From the NCBI GenBank assembly GCA_029261875.1, contig JAJDAL010000054.1, positions 124,001-188,000 of the forward strand: a stretch of DNA of 64,000 bases, written 5' to 3'. The notes beneath the pieces were generated by a model. It was given only the letters and a program-made list of their open reading frames with translations, did not search any database and was not told the origin of the DNA. Shown in pieces: positions 57,894 to 64,000 of this stretch. The stretch's first letter is position 1; every line of letters begins with the position of its first letter. The translations under genes were made by a program, and so were the position numbers. The stretch is from Deltaproteobacteria bacterium. GTDB taxonomy: Bacteria; Myxococcota_A; UBA9160; JAJDAL01.

Positions 57894-60020
57894 ATGAGAA
57901 AACACACCTGCTCGCGAATCTTTGTTGCAGCCTCGATGACATTTCTCTTTCAGTCGAACCCCCTGTACGCCGCGCAATCGCAGAACGCGTCGTCTCGGAG
58001 CTTTGTGGCCGACCTGGCAGCGGGCGATGACGCCGCCGAGGGAGAGCTGCGAGACAGCGGTACGCCGGGGGGATTCGCTTTCGAACCTCTGGGCGACGTC
58101 CTGGACGGAAGCTCGCTGCTCATCAGCTCGGAAATGCTCGTGCTCGAGCTGGACGATGGCGCACTCGAGGCGGAGTCGACCGGGGACTACATGAATTACT
58201 GCGAAGGCGGGGGAGACCCGCAGGCCTTCGCGGATCTGGCCGCATGGGGGCCCCAGCCGATCACACCGCAGCTCGGCGAGCTCGGCATTCCCGTTCCCGT
58301 CAATCCGCTGGCCGTCTGGACGGGACAGACGGAACTGCTCCCCGGAAATCCGTTGGCTCCGACCTTGGCGACCGCCATCGCGGTGGTGCTTCGAGGCAAT
58401 ACGCTTGGAAAGGGCTTTCTCGCGAGCGTCGCGGGTGGGTTCCTTCAAGGCGGTGTCGGGACTTTCGTCCTGACGAATACGGCGTTCCCCGGTGGAAAGG
58501 CCTTCTCGACCACGAACGATCTTCCGACGGTTCCCGAAAACCAGGCCAGCGGACTGCACGCCGGGGCGTTCGATGGAAGCGGAAACACTTTCCCCAACGG
58601 ACACCCCAGCCGATCCATCGTGGCGCCGCCCTTCGATGGCGGGCTGGCCACCGCGCTCAGCGACGATCAGGAGAAGCTGCTCGGACGCGGGAGTTTCTGG
58701 GGCGAGTCCGGGAGCGTATCCACGATCCCGCCCGAAGCCATTCCGGCCGGTGAAGGCGGTCTCGACATCGGGGGGCCGTTTCTTCTTCGGTCCCCGCTTG
58801 CGCTGATCGTGTCTGCGTGGCCCACGGATCCGAACGCGGAGACGACCGATGCCACGGTGAGTCAACCCGGTACCACCGCGGCAGGGGCCACCGGGCCGGC
58901 GTGCCCGGGCATGGATCGGCTTGCCGGTGCACGGACGATTCTCGATGCCGATTACGATGCGCGCATCGATGGTTGTGTGGGGACCGCGGCACAGATTACC
59001 ACGGCGACGAGCGGTGGGGTCGACGGTGCGCTTCTCACGAATATCGTAGATTGTGCGGGGATGTCGGCGGCGCTGTTGCATCCGTTCACAGGGCAATTGT
59101 TCGCCAGCGAGTTGGCGGCCGTTTCCTGGAACTTCTTGATGGCTGCCGCGCTCCTGTCCCAACCCGCCGATCTCGACCAGGATGAAATTCCGGATATCCG
59201 AGATCCTTTGCTCGATCCGGCAGGTGGCCCGGAGTTCGCCAATCCGTCGTTCATCGGCGCCAATGCCCCGATCCCCGATGACCTGTTCGATCCCGCCACG
59301 CCGATTGCCGTCGGTCGTTGTTCTCTCAATCAACCGCAGCATTGCGCCATGGTGGTTGGGCTGCGGAGCTACACCGCGGACGCATCGACCTGGCTGTGGG
59401 AAGTGGGGGCACCGTACGCGGTTTCGAGCGCCGAGGGCTCGCTGGCCGGGTATCTCGGGCAAACCGTCCATGCGTTGGGCGAGATCCCGTCCGAAGGAGA
59501 AAGCGCGCTGCCGATTCTGGTGGCGGGTGCCTGCGACGCTGCAGACCTATCGGTGGGATCCGACACCGACCTCGATGGAGTGTGTGGCGCAGTGGACAAC
59601 TGCCCGACCCTCGCGAACGCCGGACAAGAAGATGGCGATGACGACGGCGTAGGCGACGTGTGCGACAACTGTGTCGATATCGCGAACCCGCGGCTCGGAA
59701 CCCAGGGAGAGCCAACGCAGGAATCCTTCCAGAACACGACGGGAGGGCAACTCGACGACGATCGCGACGGATTCGGCAATCAATGCGATGCCAAGTATGT
59801 GGGTGGTGCGGTCGTCGGTGGCGCCGACCTCGCGGAACTCTTCGCATCCTTCAACCAGGCCCGCGATGGAAGTACCTGCGGTACATCGGGATCGGATCCG
59901 TGTGCGGCGTTCGATCTCGACAACGCCGGCGCGTTCATCAGCGGGGGCGATCTGCGAACGGCCTTCGGGCTGTTCAACCAGCAGCCCGGCCCCGCATGCG
60001 ACGCCTGTCCTTTGCCCTAG
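57894..60020 (+). CDS. Secreted protein with TSP3 repeat and dockerin-like C-terminal module, function unknown
   Basis: 708 residues; ATG at 57894 with AGGA eight bases upstream. Residues 1-27 are a signal peptide (NPLYA-AQS). Residues ~40-580 have no family I recognise; they are Gly- and acidic-rich (GGLATALSDDQEKLLGRGSF) with few charged patches. TSP3-like DTDLDGVCGAVDNC and DGDDDGVGDVCDNC precede the shared C-terminal module. Six or more cysteines are spread in the middle. By analogy with the metzincin and M4 proteases that share the end, it is an extracellular Ca2+-binding protein, but the rest gives no enzymatic motif. Confidence 0.78.
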   Translation: MRKHTCSRIFVAASMTFLFQSNPLYAAQSQNASSRSFVADLAAGDDAAEGELRDSGTPGGFAFEPLGDVLDGSSLLISSEMLVLELDDGALEAESTGDYMNYCEGGGDPQAFADLAAWGPQPITPQLGELGIPVPVNPLAVWTGQTELLPGNPLAPTLATAIAVVLRGNTLGKGFLASVAGGFLQGGVGTFVLTNTAFPGGKAFSTTNDLPTVPENQASGLHAGAFDGSGNTFPNGHPSRSIVAPPFDGGLATALSDDQEKLLGRGSFWGESGSVSTIPPEAIPAGEGGLDIGGPFLLRSPLALIVSAWPTDPNAETTDATVSQPGTTAAGATGPACPGMDRLAGARTILDADYDARIDGCVGTAAQITTATSGGVDGALLTNIVDCAGMSAALLHPFTGQLFASELAAVSWNFLMAAALLSQPADLDQDEIPDIRDPLLDPAGGPEFANPSFIGANAPIPDDLFDPATPIAVGRCSLNQPQHCAMVVGLRSYTADASTWLWEVGAPYAVSSAEGSLAGYLGQTVHALGEIPSEGESALPILVAGACDAADLSVGSDTDLDGVCGAVDNCPTLANAGQEDGDDDGVGDVCDNCVDIANPRLGTQGEPTQESFQNTTGGQLDDDRDGFGNQCDAKYVGGAVVGGADLAELFASFNQARDGSTCGTSGSDPCAAFDLDNAGAFISGGDLRTAFGLFNQQPGPACDACPLP
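59664..60017 (+). other. C-terminal TSP3/dockerin-like module, copy C
   Basis: Final ~118 residues of the 708-residue protein: DNCVDIANPRLGTQGEPT, GGQLDDDRDGFGNQCDAKY, VVGGADLAELFASFN, CGTSGSDPCAAFDLDNAGAF, ISGGDLRTAFGLFN and PGPACDACP. Same order and spacing as copies A and B. The two halves (GGxDLxEL.ASFN and FDLDNxGxFIxGxDL...LFN) repeat one another within the module. Confidence 0.82.
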
Positions 60021-60031
60021 CGCAATAGCGT

Positions 60032-60066
60032 GACCGACCCGGCGAGTTTCGCGCGCCGGGTCGGTC
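60032..60066. terminator. Probable bidirectional terminator
   Basis: GACCGACCCGGCG and CGCCGGGTCGGTC form a perfect 13-base-pair stem with a nine-base loop, between the stop at 60020 (plus) and the convergent beta-helix gene stop at 60094 (minus). The stem is very stable and G/C-rich. No T-run follows on either strand, so Rho involvement is possible. Confidence 0.7.
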
Positions 60067-60093
60067 GTAGCGCGCGGGTGAAGGAGTTGGCTG

Positions 60094-61530
60094 CTAGAAG
60101 CACCCGACAGGGCGTTCGTCGGCACCGAGATCGACGCGAACACCCTGGAGGCGATTCTGTCCATCGATGTCGACCTCGCCCGGATCTGGAGTATAGGTGG
60201 GGTCGGCGGCGTTGATGGCGGGCGAGCCGGCAGCGATGTGGAAGTTCTGTGTTGCGGAGTCGACGAAGGACGGGTCGTCGAACAGCGAATTGGCATCCTG
60301 ACCCGAGCCCGCCTGGTAATTCGCGAACCCCGTGTACGCCGTCCCCCTCCATACGAATTCACCAGCGGACGCGCCGTCATCGGCGAACCAGAGGTTCCAG
60401 TCCAGGCTGTTGTCGACGTTCCCGTTCTCGGAATACATCAGGATGTTCTGGCCGGTGCTGTAGAAGATGTTTCCCTCGACCGTATTGTCGTTCGCCCACT
60501 GGATCCAAAGCTCGCCGACCCCCTCGCCCGCCGTGTCGTTTCGATAGCAGGTGTTGTGGAGGAATTGGCTGTTCCGAACGCGGCCCCGACTCTTCGCATA
60601 GCCGCCGAATACGATGCAGACCTTGTCGTTGTCGTAGAGCAGGTTCGAGCGGACGATGACGTTCTCCACATCGACGCCCTTGTTCTCTGCTCCGACCTCG
60701 ATCCCCAGGTTGGATTCGGAAACCCGATTGTTTTCGATCACGATGTCGCGACCGCCGTCCACGTAGATTCCGCCGGCGAAGCCGCCACCGCCTGCAGCGC
60801 GGGCGCGCAACACGGTATTCCCGCTGCAGATTCCGTTGCGCGCCACCTTGGTGTCGTCGGGTTGGATGTCGGTTTCGCCGCCGATGAAATCGATTCCGAT
60901 GTTGTTGACGTCACGAACGATATTGTTCGTGACCGCGAAGCCCGTCACGTTGCCGTTGAGGGTGAGGGCTTCACTCTGGTAGGGGTCGCAATCGTGAATG
61001 TGGTTGCCGTCGATCGTCAAGTCCGAGATGGGAACCGTGGGGTCCGTTCCGTAAACCGTGATCCCCATGGCGTGTTGACCGCGGATTTCGTGGATCTCAT
61101 TGGAAAGGATTTCGAGGTGAGACCCGCCGCCCTCGATGCGAACACCGGATCCGTCATTGACGCCCAGGTTGTTGCGGATCTCGAAGCCTTCCACCCGCAG
61201 GTAGCTTTTGTCGACGATCCAGATCATGTGATCGCCGGAAACGCCGGTTCCATCGAGCACCGGACTCTCGCCCGGGAAGGCGCGCAGCGTGATCCAACCG
61301 GCGCCCGAAGATCCCGAGGTTGGAAACACGAGCTTTTCGAAGTAGGGCGTGGCTTTTTCGCGAACGCTCACCGTGTCGCCCGGCATGGCCGCGTCCAGCG
61401 CATCTTGGATGACGGTGTAATCGCCCCCCGATGCAGCGACGATGATTTCGACGGCCTGGGCGGGAGCGGAAAGCCCTAGGCACAGCAGGGCTGCAGTCCT
61501 CACCGCCGTAATGGTGCACCCGAATTTCAT
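60094..61530 (-). CDS. Secreted right-handed parallel beta-helix protein
   Basis: 478 residues with signal peptide (APAQA-VEII). Asn- and Asp-rich strands repeat at intervals of ~22 residues (LTIDGNHIHDCDPYQSEALT, FAVTNNIVRDVNNIGIDFIG, IVIENNRVSESNLGIEVGAE). This is the pectate-lyase-like beta-helix (PbH1 repeats). The C-terminus (DIDGQNRLQGVRVDLGADE) is the common 'choice-of-anchor Q' style ending seen in such proteins. Polysaccharide binding or cleavage is the usual role. No catalytic Arg/Lys is certain. Opposite to the TSP3-module protein. Confidence 0.82.
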   Translation of the reverse strand: MKFGCTITAVRTAALLCLGLSAPAQAVEIIVAASGGDYTVIQDALDAAMPGDTVSVREKATPYFEKLVFPTSGSSGAGWITLRAFPGESPVLDGTGVSGDHMIWIVDKSYLRVEGFEIRNNLGVNDGSGVRIEGGGSHLEILSNEIHEIRGQHAMGITVYGTDPTVPISDLTIDGNHIHDCDPYQSEALTLNGNVTGFAVTNNIVRDVNNIGIDFIGGETDIQPDDTKVARNGICSGNTVLRARAAGGGGFAGGIYVDGGRDIVIENNRVSESNLGIEVGAENKGVDVENVIVRSNLLYDNDKVCIVFGGYAKSRGRVRNSQFLHNTCYRNDTAGEGVGELWIQWANDNTVEGNIFYSTGQNILMYSENGNVDNSLDWNLWFADDGASAGEFVWRGTAYTGFANYQAGSGQDANSLFDDPSFVDSATQNFHIAAGSPAINAADPTYTPDPGEVDIDGQNRLQGVRVDLGADERPVGCF

Positions 61531-61631
61531 GCGGAGTGGCTCCCGTGCTTGCCGACTTTCGCCGGACGGACGACGCCTAGCCTATCAGAAGAAAGGGAGT
61601 ACGACTCCGACAGCTGCAAATCGAGGGCGGC

Positions 61632-62573
61632 CTATCGCTCCTGCGACGCCGGCAGAACCCGGTCTTGGACGATCTGGCGAAAGCGGGCAGTGCGTACCGG
61701 GGCCGGGAGGCTCGACCCGCGTTCGATCGAGGCCAGGGTTTGCGAAAGTCGCTCTACGCGCGCGGTCGTAGTCGGATGGGTTGCAGAGAACCCATCCGCA
61801 TCGGGAAGGCGCTCGAGCACCCGCAACATCGCGGTGGGGTCATAACCCGCCCGTTTCAACATCCGGGCCCCATCCGCATCGGCCTGGAACTCGAAGTCCC
61901 GGTCGTAACCGGACTCGAGCAGAGCCTCGTGAACCGAGTCCACGGCTGCGCCGAATACGCGGGTTAGCGCCGACAGGCTGGCTTGGTCCCGCGCCACCGC
62001 GAGCAACGCTTCTGCGGAAAGTGTAGGGATCGAGTTCACGTCCTGGATGGCGCGCAGTGGATGCTTGGCCGCGGCATGTGCCAACTCGTGCGCGATGATC
62101 GCAGCCAATTCATCTTCGTCCCTCGCGAAGTCGAGTACACCGCGATGCAGCAGGATCAATCCTGCCGGACACGCGAAGGCATTGACGCTCGGCGAATCCA
62201 TCAAGGCGAAGTGGTATCCGCCGTAGACTTCCGGACGGTCCGAAGCGCCGGCCAACGTGAGTCCGATCCGCGTTACGTAGTCCGTGGCGGCGGGGTCGTC
62301 GTAGCGCGGCGTCTGCTGAAAGAGACGCGCCGCCAAGGTCCGAGCGAGAAAGAATTCTTGACGCGGCGTGATGTCCTGGTGGCTTCGGGCATACCGCAAG
62401 CCACCCTGGGCGACGGCTCGAAGGGCCGATTTCGCGAGTTCGCGCTCCCGCTTCGAGATCCCAACGCTGGATGCGGCTCCATCGGCGACGACCGTTGCCG
62501 CCTGTCGCACGCTGCACCCGCCGACGGCCGAAATCGAAAGTGCCGCCAGGATTGCGGCGCTAGTGCGAATCAT
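61632..62573 (-). CDS. M48-family zinc metalloprotease, lipoprotein
   Basis: 313 residues; ATG at 62573 with GGAGG six bases upstream. SISAVGGC is a lipobox (Cys20), so the protease is anchored at a membrane, probably outer. IIAHELAHAAAKHPL is the HEXXH zinc site and EFQADADGARMLKRAGYDP supplies the third ligand (ExxAD). M48 outer-membrane homologues (BepA, LoiP) degrade misfolded or assembly-stalled envelope proteins. Overlaps the SH3 gene end by 14 bases and follows it and a cyclase in one operon. Confidence 0.92.
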   Translation of the reverse strand: MIRTSAAILAALSISAVGGCSVRQAATVVADGAASSVGISKRERELAKSALRAVAQGGLRYARSHQDITPRQEFFLARTLAARLFQQTPRYDDPAATDYVTRIGLTLAGASDRPEVYGGYHFALMDSPSVNAFACPAGLILLHRGVLDFARDEDELAAIIAHELAHAAAKHPLRAIQDVNSIPTLSAEALLAVARDQASLSALTRVFGAAVDSVHEALLESGYDRDFEFQADADGARMLKRAGYDPTAMLRVLERLPDADGFSATHPTTTARVERLSQTLASIERGSSLPAPVRTARFRQIVQDRVLPASQER

Positions 62574-63069
62574 CGGCCACCTCCGAAAACTCACCCAGCT
62601 GACCCTCGCGACGAAATTCGAGCAGGCTCACCCCCGGCGTGGGGTAACGGGGTTGCTCGATCATCCGATCGACCGGTGTGTAGTCGAGCGCCTCGCGGTT
62701 CGCGTAGGCGGTTTCCACTTCGGGTCCGAAGCCCTTTTGCGCTGCGTAGGTGTCGCGTTGGCTTTGCGGGGTTCCCAGGAGCTTGCTCCAATCCCGGTTG
62801 CTGCCCTCATCGCGCACCGCAGATTCACGGATATAGCCGGTTCACCCAGCCGGAGAGAGGATCTCGACCCAACCGTTCTCGGCACTCATGGCCTTGAGCG
62901 CGGCGCCTTCGGGCACGACACCCACGGGCTTCGAGAAGTGTTTTGGCTGCGCGTGAACCGTGGCTCGATCGAGCACGACGAAAACGAATTGTCCCCGGTC
63001 GATCGCCATCAGTCCGAGGGTCATCAGCGACAAAGCCAGAACGAATTGGCGTTGCAACGGATGCCTCAT
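62560..63069 (-). pseudogene. SH3-like domain gene split by an in-frame TGA
   Basis: The same reading frame runs from ATG 63069 to the stop at 62560 but is broken at 62842-62844 by TGA. Before it: an N-terminal hydrophobic segment (FVLALSLMTLGLMAI) and an SH3b-like core (GVVPEGAALKAMSAENGWVE, then ILSPAG). After it, the text continues TGYIRESAVRDEGSN, exactly as a bacterial SH3 domain should. A CGA to TGA change would restore the usual Arg. A GTG at 62817 could restart translation of the 85-residue second half. It may be a true nonsense mutation, a sequencing error, or programmed readthrough. ATG 63069 overlaps the cyclase stop (ATGA). Confidence 0.85.
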
Positions 63070-64000
63070 TCCATCTTCCTCAGATCGTTGACAGCGTCCC
63101 AATCGGGACCCGGAGGGGCGTGATGCAGCTCGACACAATGTTCGAGGTACCAGCGAGACGGTCCATCCATTGGATCCATCTGCAGGCAACCCTCGAAGGC
63201 CGCGATGGCCTCGCCGAATCGACGTATTCGGTACAACGCGAGTCCCTCTTGAAAACGCTCGCGCAGCTCGGATTGAGCCGGTGTGAGCTCGCCAGAAAGG
63301 GAGAGCAACTCGAATACGCGGGTGGACTCCTTGCGGCCTTGGACGCGGAAACAGCCCAGTTCGCGGGTTTCGATGCCACTGGAGGCATGTTGGGCTGTGC
63401 TCTCGCTGATCAAGATCCCCGTACCGAGCGACTTGTTGGCCGCTTCCAAGCGGGAACCGAGGTTGACTGCGTCGCCGATCATCGTGTAGTTGAAGCGTCC
63501 GCCGCTCGAGGACCGGAAACCCATGAAGCCCACCACGGCCGAGCCGGTATGGATGCCGATCCGAGCGCTCAGCCCGGTTTCGCCCTGTCCCAGATCCTCG
63601 CGGAAGCGGGCGAGGGCAGCTTGGTTGCGCAGGGCGGCGCGGCACGCATGCAGGGCGTGATCTGGATTCGGCATCGGCGCATTCCAGAACGCCACGATGG
63701 CGTCGCCAACGTATTTGTCGATGGTGGCCCCTTCCTCGTGAAGGATCCTGCACATCGCCGTCAGGTAGTCGTTGACGAGGTCCACCACCGCGTGGGGATC
63801 GCGATCCTCCGAGAACTGGGTGAAGCCGGCCAGGTCCGAAAAAAAGATCGAGATCTCCTGGCGCTCGCCCCCCAGGCGCAGCTGGCTCAGATCGCCGAGC
63901 ACGCTGTTGACGATGGCGGGTGGCAGGAAATGCTCGAGCGCATAGCGGGCCTCGCGCTGGCCGCGCCCGGCAGTGACCGAGTGCCAAACCGCGGCACCCG
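63066..64000 (-). CDS. Adenylate/guanylate cyclase (class III) with C-terminal TPR-like repeat (5' end outside window)
   Basis: Frame is open to the window edge, so the N-terminal sensor is missing. RYALEHFLPPAIVNSVLG precedes the cyclase domain, the usual linker of membrane-bound class III cyclases. ISIFFSDLAGFTQFSE carries the first metal Asp and KYVGDAIVAFWNAPM the second. GGRFNYTMIGDAVNLGSRLE has the Asn-Arg transition-state pair. The C-terminus (RFQEGLALYRIRRFGEAIAA) is TPR-like. It makes cAMP from ATP unless the missing sequence shows otherwise. It is upstream of the SH3 and M48 genes in one operon. Confidence 0.93.
   Translation of the reverse strand, partial: GAAVWHSVTAGRGQREARYALEHFLPPAIVNSVLGDLSQLRLGGERQEISIFFSDLAGFTQFSEDRDPHAVVDLVNDYLTAMCRILHEEGATIDKYVGDAIVAFWNAPMPNPDHALHACRAALRNQAALARFREDLGQGETGLSARIGIHTGSAVVGFMGFRSSSGGRFNYTMIGDAVNLGSRLEAANKSLGTGILISESTAQHASSGIETRELGCFRVQGRKESTRVFELLSLSGELTPAQSELRERFQEGLALYRIRRFGEAIAAFEGCLQMDPMDGPSRWYLEHCVELHHAPPGPDWDAVNDLRKME

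Overview
GC-rich chromosomal DNA from a Gram-negative bacterium with many secreted proteins. Lipoprotein signals, thrombospondin-type-3 (TSP3) Ca2+ repeats, Myxococcus-type CDDGN cysteine-rich repeats, sulfotransferases, GT-C and GT4 glycosyltransferases and an MiaE homologue suggest a Myxococcota or former-Deltaproteobacteria lineage. That assignment is inference; no rRNA gene is present to settle it. About 56 genes fill almost the whole window. I see no tRNA or rRNA gene, CRISPR array, insertion sequence or prophage.

Layout. 0-6 kb: end of a TauD/TfdA dioxygenase with a class I amidotransferase, an HNH nuclease, a serine hydrolase, then a secreted HEAT-like protein overlapping a secreted metzincin. 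6-8.4 kb: class I fumarase and a di-metal protein on the minus strand. 8.5-14.3 kb: a plus-strand run of TetR (own 24-bp palindromic operator), lumazine synthase, a ketosteroid-isomerase-like protein, a SLOG-like protein, a methyltransferase, a MoxR ATPase, a VWA protein and a sterol-desaturase-type hydroxylase. 14.3-20.4 kb: GT-C glycosyltransferase and class II aldolase, divergent from dienelactone hydrolase, a BT1-like transporter and an acyltransferase. 20.4-23.2 kb: Cys-rich lipoprotein, sulfotransferase and DUF1214 operon. 23.4-29.3 kb: M4 metallopeptidase, MscS channel, glutamate dehydrogenase. 29.4-36.6 kb: shikimate kinase, metallo-beta-lactamase fold protein, zinc-ribbon membrane protein, rhamnosyltransferase-like protein, GST, collagen-like secreted protein and a GT4 enzyme. 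36.8-44.7 kb: zinc alcohol dehydrogenase, a HEAT-metzincin fusion, a deazaflavin-type reductase, a spermidine-synthase-like protein, a lone TIR-like protein and a 1119-residue mosaic secreted protein. 44.9-57.7 kb: SthA transhydrogenase, SnoaL protein, TetR with a divergent acyl-CoA-dehydrogenase-like gene, a membrane protein, GH10 xylanase, DUF2461, an SF2 helicase, a glycosyltransferase with MiaE, and CvfB. 57.9-64 kb: a 708-residue secreted protein, a beta-helix protein, an M48 lipoprotein protease, an SH3 gene broken by an in-frame TGA, and an adenylate cyclase cut by the window edge.

The most interesting signal is a set of secreted proteins. A HEAT-like domain and a metzincin catalytic domain are encoded as two overlapping genes at 3.3-5.9 kb, and their counterparts are fused in one protein at 37.9-39.1 kb. 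Separately, three secreted proteins (ends near 5.9, 26.8 and 60.0 kb) finish in the same roughly 120-residue Cys-rich module, which contains two dockerin-like repeats after a TSP3 repeat. This looks like a lineage-specific Ca2+-dependent anchoring or secretion tag.
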